Source: GCA-2731375 sp046582635 (GTDB lineage: Bacteria; Pseudomonadota; Alphaproteobacteria; GCA-2731375). Taken from it: 5,954 nucleotides of DNA. Both the position numbers and the translations under genes were made by a program. The notes beneath the pieces are model-generated. The model saw nothing but the letters and a program-made list of their open reading frames with translations. It did no database searches and was not told the origin of the DNA. This document shows, piece by piece, positions 1-5,029 of this stretch (its first letter is position 1; each line of letters starts with the position of its first letter). The stretch lies in contig JAYGEA010000222.1 in assembly GCA_046582635.1 (NCBI GenBank), positions 1 to 5,954 of the forward strand, given 5' to 3'.

Positions 1-366
1 GAGGTGGTGGTCGGTATATTCCGCCTCGGCGCTTATACCAAGTGGCTTGCCGCGGGCTTCGGCAACGATAATTTCGCCAATCTTGCCAAAATTAATGCTA
101 TTGGGCATGCTGATCAAAGGACTGGGGGCCGCGGCGGCGGAATTCTGTTTGCCGGCCTCGGACCGCGGCATCAAAAATCTGAAGTTCTTGCCGGCAAGCT
201 CCGCGGCGGTCCAGCCGAAAATCAATTCAGCGGCCGGATTTACGGTTTCGATATCACCTATGGCATCGGCGGTAATGATGCCGTCATGAGCCGCCCGTAT
301 GATGGCGTCGGACCGGAAGGCTTCCCACTCCCCAGACGTTTTGGATTGATATTGCGAGGTGTCCAT
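1..366 (-). CDS. PAS-domain sensor protein, N-terminal part (cut by left window edge)
   Basis: An open frame of 122 codons runs from ATG at 366-364 to the left edge without a stop, so the gene continues outside the window. Residues about 20-122 read as a PAS domain: a DGII segment (28-31), the NPAAE signature (43-47), FGW (50-52) and ELAGK (56-60) match the usual PAS pattern of a core strand, an NPA helix and an F-G-Y/W turn. PAS domains bind small ligands or cofactors, or mediate dimerisation, and feed an output domain. That output domain is not visible; in this context a PP2C (RsbU/SpoIIE-like) phosphatase or a histidine kinase would fit. The gene follows the HATPase gene on the same strand, 60 nt after that gene's frame-corrected stop. 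No strong ribosome-binding site precedes the ATG; an in-frame TTG at 375-373 is an alternative start. The family call is firm, the function is inferred. Confidence 0.8.
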   Translation of the reverse strand, partial: MDTSQYQSKTSGEWEAFRSDAIIRAAHDGIITADAIGDIETVNPAAELIFGWTAAELAGKNFRFLMPRSEAGKQNSAAAAPSPLISMPNSINFGKIGEIIVAEARGKPLGISAEAEYTDHHL

Positions 367-970
367 TTTGCCCAACGCTTTGTCTATTACCGTACCTTGG
401 AATAACGCCCACGAACGTTGGCGCCGTTATCTCGAGAACGTCATCGTAATTTTGCGCGCCCCCCTGGCTTATTTCAACGGAACGGGCCGCGCTTTCGATG
501 ATCCGCAACCCACGTCCAGAAGGGCCATGGGCTTTTCTGTAAAACGTGCTGACATGACCGTGGTAGCCTTGACCCTGGTCGCCCACGGAGATTTCAATTT
601 CTTCGCTATCCCCCCGCGCGGAGAACTCTATGCGCCGTTCGGAATAGGTCTGATCCTCAAGCCTCTCATGTACGGCCCGATAATGTGCTTGAAAGGCCTC
701 AAGGGCTCCCCCTTGCTCGTCGTCGACCGCAATCGCATCCAATTCTAGGTTACCGTGAATGGCGCCGTTCAACACCGCTTCGGAAAGGGCTGTCAGCGCA
801 AGGGTATGGGTCTCCTCTGACATCCCCGCGACTTCGGCGAGATAATTGCATATTCGCTTGGAGAAGTGGGTGCGGTAGGCCAAACCCGTGGTGACCGAGG
901 CGATCAATGGATAGTCGTTGTTCGTATTTTCCGACGGCATATTTATCTGGTTCATTTTTTCAAATCTCAC
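284..970 (-). CDS. RsbW/SpoIIAB-like ATP-binding anti-sigma regulatory factor (HATPase), probably frameshifted near its C-terminus
   Basis: This is a GHKL-type ATPase of the anti-sigma serine kinase class, expected to phosphorylate a STAS partner and to bind a sigma factor or other target. Visible motifs are the N-box around 61-74 (ALSEAVLNGAIHGN, with E64 and N68), the G1 box DQGQG at 131-135 and the glycine-rich lid GPSGRGL at 149-155. The GTG start at 970 overlaps the STAS stop (GTGA), which implies translational coupling; an ATG at 955 is the alternative. As read, the frame continues to 284 with about 59 unusual residues and overlaps the PAS gene out of frame. Deleting one base of the C6 run at 459-464 gives the ending SQGARKITMTFSR and a stop at 429-427, a typical HATPase last strand and a 180-residue protein. 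The true gene is therefore probably 427-970, either mutated or miscalled at the homopolymer. Confidence 0.85.
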   Translation of the reverse strand: MRFEKMNQINMPSENTNNDYPLIASVTTGLAYRTHFSKRICNYLAEVAGMSEETHTLALTALSEAVLNGAIHGNLELDAIAVDDEQGGALEAFQAHYRAVHERLEDQTYSERRIEFSARGDSEEIEISVGDQGQGYHGHVSTFYRKAHGPSGRGLRIIESAARSVEISQGGAQNYDDVLEITAPTFVGVIPRYGNRQSVGQNGHLAISIQNVWGVGSLPVRRHHTGGS

Positions 971-1272
971 GCGTCAATGGGAATGACATCACCAAATTCG
1001 GTGACTTCTAGCAAAGTTTTTACTTGCCCCTTGGGATCGCGGATGCTGATGCGGGCGCCTTTCTCTTGTGCGGCATCATTCAGTAAAATCAGCATGCCAA
1101 GGCCGGCGGAATTGATACTCTCCAAATCGCCAAGTGCCAGGACATATTCGTCGCAGCCGGCACCATCCAGCGCACCAAGCAGCCCGGTCAGAGCGGGATT
1201 ATCCGCGAACGTAAAGTCCCTGGACATTGCGATCTCGCGGATCTTTCCATGGTCTTGAATTTGATAATCCAT
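967..1272 (-). CDS. STAS-domain anti-sigma factor antagonist (SpoIIAA/RsbV-like)
   Basis: This 101-residue protein is the normal size for a single-domain anti-anti-sigma factor. Such cytoplasmic proteins bind the HATPase when unphosphorylated and release its target; phosphorylation on a conserved serine switches them off. The segment LGDLESINSAGLGMLILL (48-65) aligns with the LxDLxFxDSSGLGVL signature of SpoIIAA, placing the phosphorylatable serine at S55. The residue before it is Asn instead of the common Asp. The C-terminal part (KGARISI, then VKTLLEVTEFGDVIPI) fits the last STAS strands and helix. The start at 1272 is chosen because AGGAGGG (1283-1277) lies 4 nt upstream; an upstream in-frame ATG at 1320 would add 16 residues across this Shine-Dalgarno and is unlikely. 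The gene is first in the minus-strand operon and its stop overlaps the HATPase start. Confidence 0.92.
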   Translation of the reverse strand: MDYQIQDHGKIREIAMSRDFTFADNPALTGLLGALDGAGCDEYVLALGDLESINSAGLGMLILLNDAAQEKGARISIRDPKGQVKTLLEVTEFGDVIPIDA

Positions 1273-1276
1273 TGTT

Positions 1277-1283
1277 CCCTCCT
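1277..1283 (-). promoter_or_regulatory. Strong ribosome-binding site of the STAS gene
   Basis: AGGAGGG on the minus strand lies four bases before the ATG at 1272. It is the strongest Shine-Dalgarno in the left region and decides the start of the STAS gene. The HATPase and PAS genes lack a comparable site, which fits coupled translation from this first gene. Confidence 0.85.
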
Positions 1284-1303
1284 GCATATTTTCGCATTTT
1301 GAA

Positions 1304-1332
1304 ATCACACTGATTTGCAAAGACTAAATCAA
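1304..1332 (-). promoter_or_regulatory. Weak candidate sigma-70-type promoter for the STAS-HATPase-PAS operon
   Basis: On the minus strand TTGATT (1332-1327) and TGTGAT (1309-1304) are separated by 17 bases. Each matches the TTGACA/TATAAT consensus at four of six positions. The -10 lies about 30 bases before the STAS start. I saw no GGAAC-N16/17-CGTT element of the alphaproteobacterial EcfG type. Match quality is modest and chance is not excluded. Confidence 0.25.
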
Positions 1333-1550
1333 GGGACGGCAAAAAAACCGCGCAAAGGGTCACCCGCAATTTCAGCCGGTCGAATTCGCCAAGGCGCATT
1401 TGTCCGAATGCACCATAACTGCGACGAATGGAGGATGAATATTGGTCTAAAGCCCTCGCGAAGTAGCGAGAGGCATTATTGGCCACGCGTATTAATTTTT
1501 TCCTTACGTCAAATGCCCTGCGACTGGCTGTCGGCCACATAGACTAATGC

Positions 1551-1570
1551 GGGTTACTACTTTGGGTTAC
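1551..1570 (+). repeat. Short direct repeat GGGTTAC, two copies 13 bp apart
   Basis: GGGTTAC occurs at 1551-1557 and again at 1564-1570, separated by TACTTT. It lies about 130 bases before the SDR start, in the divergent promoter region. Tandem half-sites like this can be operator sequences, but two 7-base copies can also arise by chance. Confidence 0.3.
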
Positions 1571-1602
1571 GCCTGTTTTGGCGGCCCTCGTTGCTGCCGA
1601 AC

Positions 1603-1630
1603 TTGCCTCTGCTGCATAGCGGTGTATGTT
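1603..1630 (+). promoter_or_regulatory. Weak candidate promoter for the SDR gene
   Basis: TTGCCT (1603-1608) and TATGTT (1625-1630) are spaced by 16 bases and each matches the sigma-70 consensus at four of six positions. The -10 is about 68 bases before the SDR start at 1698. This is a pattern match only. Confidence 0.2.
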
Positions 1631-1697
1631 GCGGCCTTCGGAATTCAATGCAGCGGTTAGCGGCGCGCGTAATGGCGCCATGGAGGAAAGACGGATC

Positions 1698-2630
1698 ATG
1701 ACGGAGCAAATCAACACTGGTGTAATGCTGCAGGACAAAGTCATTTTGGTGACCGGTGCCGGGCGCGGCGTGGGGCGCGACATCGCGCTCTTGGCGGTGG
1801 CCCAGGGGGCCAAGGTGATCGTCAACGATCTGGGCGGCCAGGCCGACGGCGAGGGCGCGGACAAGACCCCGGCCATGGAAGTGGTCGGCGACATCAAAGA
1901 AGCCGGCGGCGAGGCGGCCGCCAATTATGGCTCCGTCGCCGATTTCGACGCGGCGGAGGCCATGGTACAGCAGGCCATTGACACCTATGGCCGCATCGAC
2001 GGTATTGTCAACAACGCCGGTATCCTGCGCGACGTGATCTTCCACAAGATGACAGAAGAAGAATGGGACATTGTCATCGCCGTGCATCTGAAGGGCTGCT
2101 TCAACGTGGCCCGGGCGGCGGCCACCCATTTCCGGGCCCAGGGCAGTGGCGCCTACGTGCACATGACCTCCACCTCCGGTCTGATCGGCAACTTCGGCCA
2201 GGCCAACTATGCCGCCGCCAAGCTGGGCATTACCGGGCTGTCGAAATCCCTGGCCCTGGACATGAGCCGCTTCGGCGTCCGCTCCAACTGCATCTCCCCC
2301 TTCGCGTGGAGCCGCCTGATTGGCACCATCCCCATTGCCTCGGAAGAAGAGGCGGCGCGGGTCGAAAAGATCAAGGCCATGACGCCCGCCAAGATCGCGC
2401 CCATGGCGGCCTTCCTGCTCTCCGATGCGGCCAATGAGGTTACCGGGCAGATTTTCGGCGTTCGCCATAACGAGATTTTCCTGTTCAGCCAGCCGCGGCC
2501 GATCCGTTCGGTGCAGCGGTCGGAAGGCTGGACGCCCGAGACCATTGCCGAACATGCCCTGCCGGCCATGCAATCAAGCTTCATGCCCCTGGATCGCAGC
2601 GGTGACGTGTTCACCTGGGATCCGGTCTAA
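1698..2630 (+). CDS. SDR-family NAD(P)-dependent oxidoreductase (MFE-2/HSD17B4 dehydrogenase-domain-like)
   Basis: This 310-residue classical short-chain dehydrogenase/reductase reduces or oxidises a carbonyl/hydroxyl pair with a nicotinamide cofactor. It shows the Rossmann motif TGAGRGVG (19-26), an acidic residue at the end of strand 2 (VIVNDLGG, D44) that favours NAD(H), NNAG (105-108), and the catalytic set S158, Y171 and K175 in YAAAK. The stretch IGNFGQANYAAAKLG closely resembles the (3R)-hydroxyacyl-CoA dehydrogenase domain of peroxisomal multifunctional enzyme type 2, so a 3-hydroxyacyl-CoA or similar substrate is plausible. A C-terminal tail of about 60 residues extends beyond a minimal SDR and is of the kind seen in that subgroup. 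The start at 1698 is chosen for the GGAGGAAAG upstream (1682-1690); an in-frame ATG at 1626 has no such site. The gene appears monocistronic, being followed by a terminator. Confidence 0.92.
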   Translation: MTEQINTGVMLQDKVILVTGAGRGVGRDIALLAVAQGAKVIVNDLGGQADGEGADKTPAMEVVGDIKEAGGEAAANYGSVADFDAAEAMVQQAIDTYGRIDGIVNNAGILRDVIFHKMTEEEWDIVIAVHLKGCFNVARAAATHFRAQGSGAYVHMTSTSGLIGNFGQANYAAAKLGITGLSKSLALDMSRFGVRSNCISPFAWSRLIGTIPIASEEEAARVEKIKAMTPAKIAPMAAFLLSDAANEVTGQIFGVRHNEIFLFSQPRPIRSVQRSEGWTPETIAEHALPAMQSSFMPLDRSGDVFTWDPV

Positions 2631-2651
2631 CCCAGGCATTTCCAACCGCCA

Positions 2652-2689
2652 GCCGGGCCCGGAGATACTTCGGGCCCGGCGGTTTTTTT
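2652..2689 (+). terminator. Rho-independent terminator after the SDR gene
   Basis: GCCGGGCCCG (2652-2661) and CGGGCCCGGC (2671-2680) form a perfect 10-bp GC-rich stem around a 9-base loop. GG and seven consecutive T residues (2683-2689) follow. It starts 21 bases after the SDR stop and should end that transcript. Confidence 0.93.
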
Positions 2690-2704
2690 GTGAGGACCGC
2701 CAAA

Positions 2705-2788
2705 ATGGCGACCCATCACGGCAGGATGATCGACCGGCCGTTGGGGGTGGTTTTGGCGGGCAATAGATGGACGGAAGCCATCCGATGA
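2705..2788 (+). CDS. Possible 27-residue leader ORF coupled to the LDH2-family gene
   Basis: An ATG at 2705 opens a 27-codon frame ending in TGA at 2786-2788, which overlaps the ATG at 2785 of the next gene (ATGA). A GAGGA Shine-Dalgarno (2691-2695 region) lies about 8 bases upstream. The peptide begins MATHHGRMIDRPLG and has no motif I recognise. It could be a translational leader, or the overlap could be chance in GC-rich DNA. If the next gene instead starts at 2767, the two frames overlap more extensively and this ORF is less likely to be real. Confidence 0.3.
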   Translation: MATHHGRMIDRPLGVVLAGNRWTEAIR

Positions 2789-3846
2789 CCGCTGCACGAC
2801 CACGTTTTGCCATCACCGAATTGAACCGCTACGCCACCGAGCTGTTCGCCGCCGCCGGCATGCCGCCCGAGCGCGCGGCAATCGTGGCGCAATTGCTGGT
2901 TGAGGCTGATGCCATGGGCCATGACACCCATGGCCTGAACCTATGTGGGCAATATCTCGACCACCTGCAAACGGGCGAAATGGCCGCGCGGGGAGACTTT
3001 ACGGTCATTACCGACCGGGGCGCCACCGTGCTCTGGGACGGCGGCTATCTGTCGGGCGTTTGGCTGACCCATCAGGCTATTCAATTGGGTTGCGAACGGG
3101 CCAAGGAATTCGGCACCGCGACCATTTCCATTCGGCGCAGCCATCATATCGCCTGCCTGGCGGCGTTTTTGCCCCTGGCCACGGACCGCAACCTGATGAT
3201 CACCCTGGCCAGCTCTGACCCATCGGTGGCGGCGGTGGCGCCGTTTGGCTCTCATGAGGCGAAATTTACACCCAACCCCTTGGCCGTGGGCATTCCCACC
3301 GCCACGGACCCCATTCTGATCGATATCTCGGCCTCGGCCACCACCATGGGCCTGACCGCCCGCATGGAGGGCCGGGGCGAAAAACTGGCCGGCGATTGGC
3401 TGGTGGACAACCAGGGCCGGGCCAGCAATGACCCAAGCGTGCTGGAGGCCGATCCGCCCGGCGCCCTGCTGGCCCTGGGCGGATTGGACCGGGGCCACAA
3501 GGGATTTGCCCTGGCCATCATGATCGAGGCCCTGACCTCCGGCCTGCCCGGTTATGGCCGCGCCAACAGCCCCACCAACTGGGGCGCCGGGGTCTACCTG
3601 CAAATTACCGACCCGGAAGCATTCGGCGGGCTGGACGCCTTTACCCATCAGACCGGCTGGCTGGCAGAACAATGCCGGGGGGCGGCGGTGCCGAGGGGCG
3701 CCGCGCCCGTGCGCATGCCCGGCGACGGCGCCCTGGCCCGCAGGCGGGAGGCAACGGAAAACGGTGTCAAATTATATCCAAACATTCTGGCTGGCCTGGC
3801 GCCCTGTACGGAACGTCTGGGTGTTCACCCGCCAGTCTGTTTATAA
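2785..3846 (+). CDS. Malate/L-lactate dehydrogenase-family (LDH2/MDH2) oxidoreductase
   Basis: This 353-residue protein belongs to the NAD(P)-dependent LDH2/MDH2 family, which has its own fold and is unrelated to classical lactate and malate dehydrogenases. Members reduce 2-oxo acids or cyclic imino acids, such as 2,3-diketogulonate, ureidoglycolate/oxalurate and piperideine-2-carboxylate. Motifs: GHDTHGL (45-51), corresponding to the family's SHG active-site histidine (H49 here); RRSHHIACLAAFL (117-129); the NPLAVGIPT segment (164-172); HKGFALAIMIEAL (238-250) near the C-terminal active-site face; and VRMPGDGALARR (309-320) followed by NGVKL, the usual family ending. Length is normal and the frame intact. 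The start at 2785 has GGAAG (2773-2777) 7 bases upstream and the ATGA overlap; an ATG at 2767, directly after a TAG, would add six residues. It heads the right-hand gene row, but no clear promoter lies between the terminator and the start. The substrate is not determinable. Confidence 0.88.
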   Translation: MTAARPRFAITELNRYATELFAAAGMPPERAAIVAQLLVEADAMGHDTHGLNLCGQYLDHLQTGEMAARGDFTVITDRGATVLWDGGYLSGVWLTHQAIQLGCERAKEFGTATISIRRSHHIACLAAFLPLATDRNLMITLASSDPSVAAVAPFGSHEAKFTPNPLAVGIPTATDPILIDISASATTMGLTARMEGRGEKLAGDWLVDNQGRASNDPSVLEADPPGALLALGGLDRGHKGFALAIMIEALTSGLPGYGRANSPTNWGAGVYLQITDPEAFGGLDAFTHQTGWLAEQCRGAAVPRGAAPVRMPGDGALARRREATENGVKLYPNILAGLAPCTERLGVHPPVCL

Positions 3847-3854
3847 TCCCAGAC
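3835..3854 (+). promoter_or_regulatory. Perfect TATAAT inside a small inverted repeat at the LDH2-family gene end
   Basis: TATAAT (3842-3847) matches the -10 consensus exactly and contains the stop codon TAA (3844-3846) of the upstream gene. It is flanked by GTCTG (3835-3839) and CAGAC (3850-3854), a 5-bp inverted repeat around a 10-base loop. No good -35 is seen at 16-18 bp spacing (the 17-bp position reads GGGTGT). It could start transcription of the downstream three genes and be operator-controlled, but the evidence is the pattern alone. Confidence 0.3.
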
Positions 3855-3889
3855 GGTTTATGATCATGGTAACTGAAGCGGAGCGAGAC

Positions 3890-4042
3890 ATGACAGCGAA
3901 CAACATCGGAGATATCTGGGCCAAGGGCGGCCATGTGGCCAGCCGGCTGTTCGATAAAGGCGTCCGGCTTTGCACGCTGGCCAATGATACCCGGTTTCCG
4001 GCGCTTAAGGCGGCCGGGGAAATCCCGGCGGCGCGGGGGTAA
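3890..4042 (+). CDS. Unrecognised 50-residue protein
   Basis: A 50-codon frame runs from ATG 3890 to TAA 4042, preceded by GGAG (3880-3883) at a 6-base spacing. In-frame ATGs at 3860 and 3866 could extend it by up to ten residues. Codons are rich in G/C at the third position, as in the neighbouring genes, which supports real coding. The peptide begins MTANNIGDIWAKGG, contains VRLCTLANDTRFPALK, and ends AAGEIPAARG. It has no signal peptide, membrane segment or metal motif I can name, and a single Cys. It stops 6 bases before the D-2-hydroxyacid dehydrogenase start, so the two are probably co-translated. It may be a small accessory protein, or the surviving N-terminus of a larger enzyme whose remainder was deleted. 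I do not recognise the family. Confidence 0.55.
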   Translation: MTANNIGDIWAKGGHVASRLFDKGVRLCTLANDTRFPALKAAGEIPAARG

Positions 4043-4048
4043 TCGTTG

Positions 4049-5029
4049 ATGCCGAAACTGCTTTTGGCGGGCGCCTTCCATCCCGATACCGCCACCCTGT
4101 TGGCGGAACGTCCCGATGTTGAGGTGCAAACCCTGGTGGAACCAACTGAACGGCAGCTGATCGATGCCATTCCCGGCATCGACGGCCTGGTCCTGCGCAC
4201 CACCATTTTCGGTGCCGAGGCCTGCGCCAAGGCCGACCGGTTGCAACTGATCTCCCGCCACGGGGTTGGCTACGACAATATCGATGTGACAGCCGCCACG
4301 GCGCATGGGCTGTCCGTGGCCGTGGTGGGCGAGGCCAATTCCAACGCGGTTTGCGAACATGCCTTCATGTTGATGCTGGCCACGGTCAAGGACGCCCTGC
4401 TCCTGGACCGGGCGGTGCGCGCGGCGGATTACGGCCGACGCAATGCCATGACCGCCGGCGAGGTGGCGGACAAGACCATTCTGATCGTCGGGTTCGGGCG
4501 GATCGGCACCCGCATGGCCCGGCGCTGCGCCGCCTTTGATATGCAGGTGATCGTGGCCGATCCATATGTGCCGCGCCGGGTGGTCCAGGGCCAAGGCTAT
4601 GAATATGTCGAGGATTTCCGCGACGCCCTGGACCGGGCCCATATCGTCTCCCTGCACATGCCCGGCAATCATGACGGCAGCCCGGTGCTGGCGGGTCAGG
4701 AATTCTCCCGCATGCGAAAGGGCGCGGTGCTGATCAACACGGCGCGGGGCACCCTGCTGGACGAGGATGCCCTGTATCAGGCCCTGACCAACGGCCCCCT
4801 GGGAGCGGCCGGCCTGGACGTCACCCGTGACGAGCCGCCGGCCAAGGATCTTGCCCTGCTCACCCTCGACAACGTCCTGCTAAGCCCCCATATCGCCGGC
4901 GTCACGCGGGAGGCTTTCCGCGCCATGGGCCTGCGCGCGGTGCAAAACTGCCTGGATGCCTTCGACGGCAAGCTGGACGACTATTACCTGGTCAACCCGG
5001 AGGTGCGGCCGGGGCGCGATGGCGGCTAA
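4049..5029 (+). CDS. D-isomer-specific 2-hydroxyacid dehydrogenase (phosphoglycerate/hydroxypyruvate reductase-like)
   Basis: This 326-residue cytoplasmic enzyme is of the D-2-hydroxyacid dehydrogenase family and interconverts a 2-oxo acid and a D-2-hydroxy acid with NAD(P). An N-terminal substrate-domain segment is followed by RHGVGYDNID (70-79). The Rossmann motif GFGRIG lies at 148-153, with D171 after strand 2 favouring NAD(H). The catalytic triad is R233 (NTARGTLLDE), E262 (TRDEPPAKD) and H281 (LSPHIAGVT), with normal spacing of 29 and 19 residues. There is no C-terminal ACT regulatory domain, so it is not a long-form SerA; glyoxylate, hydroxypyruvate or another small oxo acid could be the substrate. 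ATG 4049 is taken as start, with a G-run 9 bases upstream; a TTG at 4046 is adjacent. It begins 6 nt after the 50-residue ORF, and its stop shares one base with the next start (TAATG). Confidence 0.93.
   Translation: MPKLLLAGAFHPDTATLLAERPDVEVQTLVEPTERQLIDAIPGIDGLVLRTTIFGAEACAKADRLQLISRHGVGYDNIDVTAATAHGLSVAVVGEANSNAVCEHAFMLMLATVKDALLLDRAVRAADYGRRNAMTAGEVADKTILIVGFGRIGTRMARRCAAFDMQVIVADPYVPRRVVQGQGYEYVEDFRDALDRAHIVSLHMPGNHDGSPVLAGQEFSRMRKGAVLINTARGTLLDEDALYQALTNGPLGAAGLDVTRDEPPAKDLALLTLDNVLLSPHIAGVTREAFRAMGLRAVQNCLDAFDGKLDDYYLVNPEVRPGRDGG

Larger units (their letters stand above)
1273..1697. other. Divergent intergenic region
   Basis: These 425 bases separate the leftward STAS operon from the rightward SDR gene. 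I see no convincing gene: the open frames here lack a credible ribosome-binding site and recognisable motifs, and one of them overlaps the STAS start. Contents are a candidate promoter at each end, a small hairpin CTCGC-GAAGTA-GCGAG at 1455-1470 without a T tract, and two copies of GGGTTAC (1551-1557 and 1564-1570). The DNA looks more AT-rich than the metabolic genes to its right. Confidence 0.6.

Noticed and set aside
4..405. Plus-strand open frame of 133 codons at the left edge
   Set aside because: It lies opposite a clear PAS domain and has no motif of its own.
1455..1470. CTCGC-GAAGTA-GCGAG hairpin as a terminator
   Set aside because: Only a 5-bp stem, no T tract, and no gene ends near it; probably chance.
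1199..1540. Minus-strand open frame of 113 codons upstream of and overlapping the STAS gene start
   Set aside because: No ribosome-binding site or recognisable domain; it overlaps the STAS start, which has a strong Shine-Dalgarno in another frame.
1557..2573. Long minus-strand open frame of 338 codons opposite the SDR gene
   Set aside because: It is the antisense shadow of the SDR gene, which has a complete set of catalytic motifs; the antisense product is low-complexity Gly/His/Asp-rich and matches no family.
2941..3672. Minus-strand open frame of 243 codons opposite the LDH2-family gene
   Set aside because: Shadow frame with low-complexity Gly/Gln/Ala composition; the plus-strand protein is a clear family member.
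3767..4672. Minus-strand open frame of 301 codons opposite the 50-residue ORF and the hydroxyacid dehydrogenase
   Set aside because: It is Gly/His/Gln-rich, has no motifs, and lies across two plus-strand genes; it is typical of antisense frames in GC-rich DNA.
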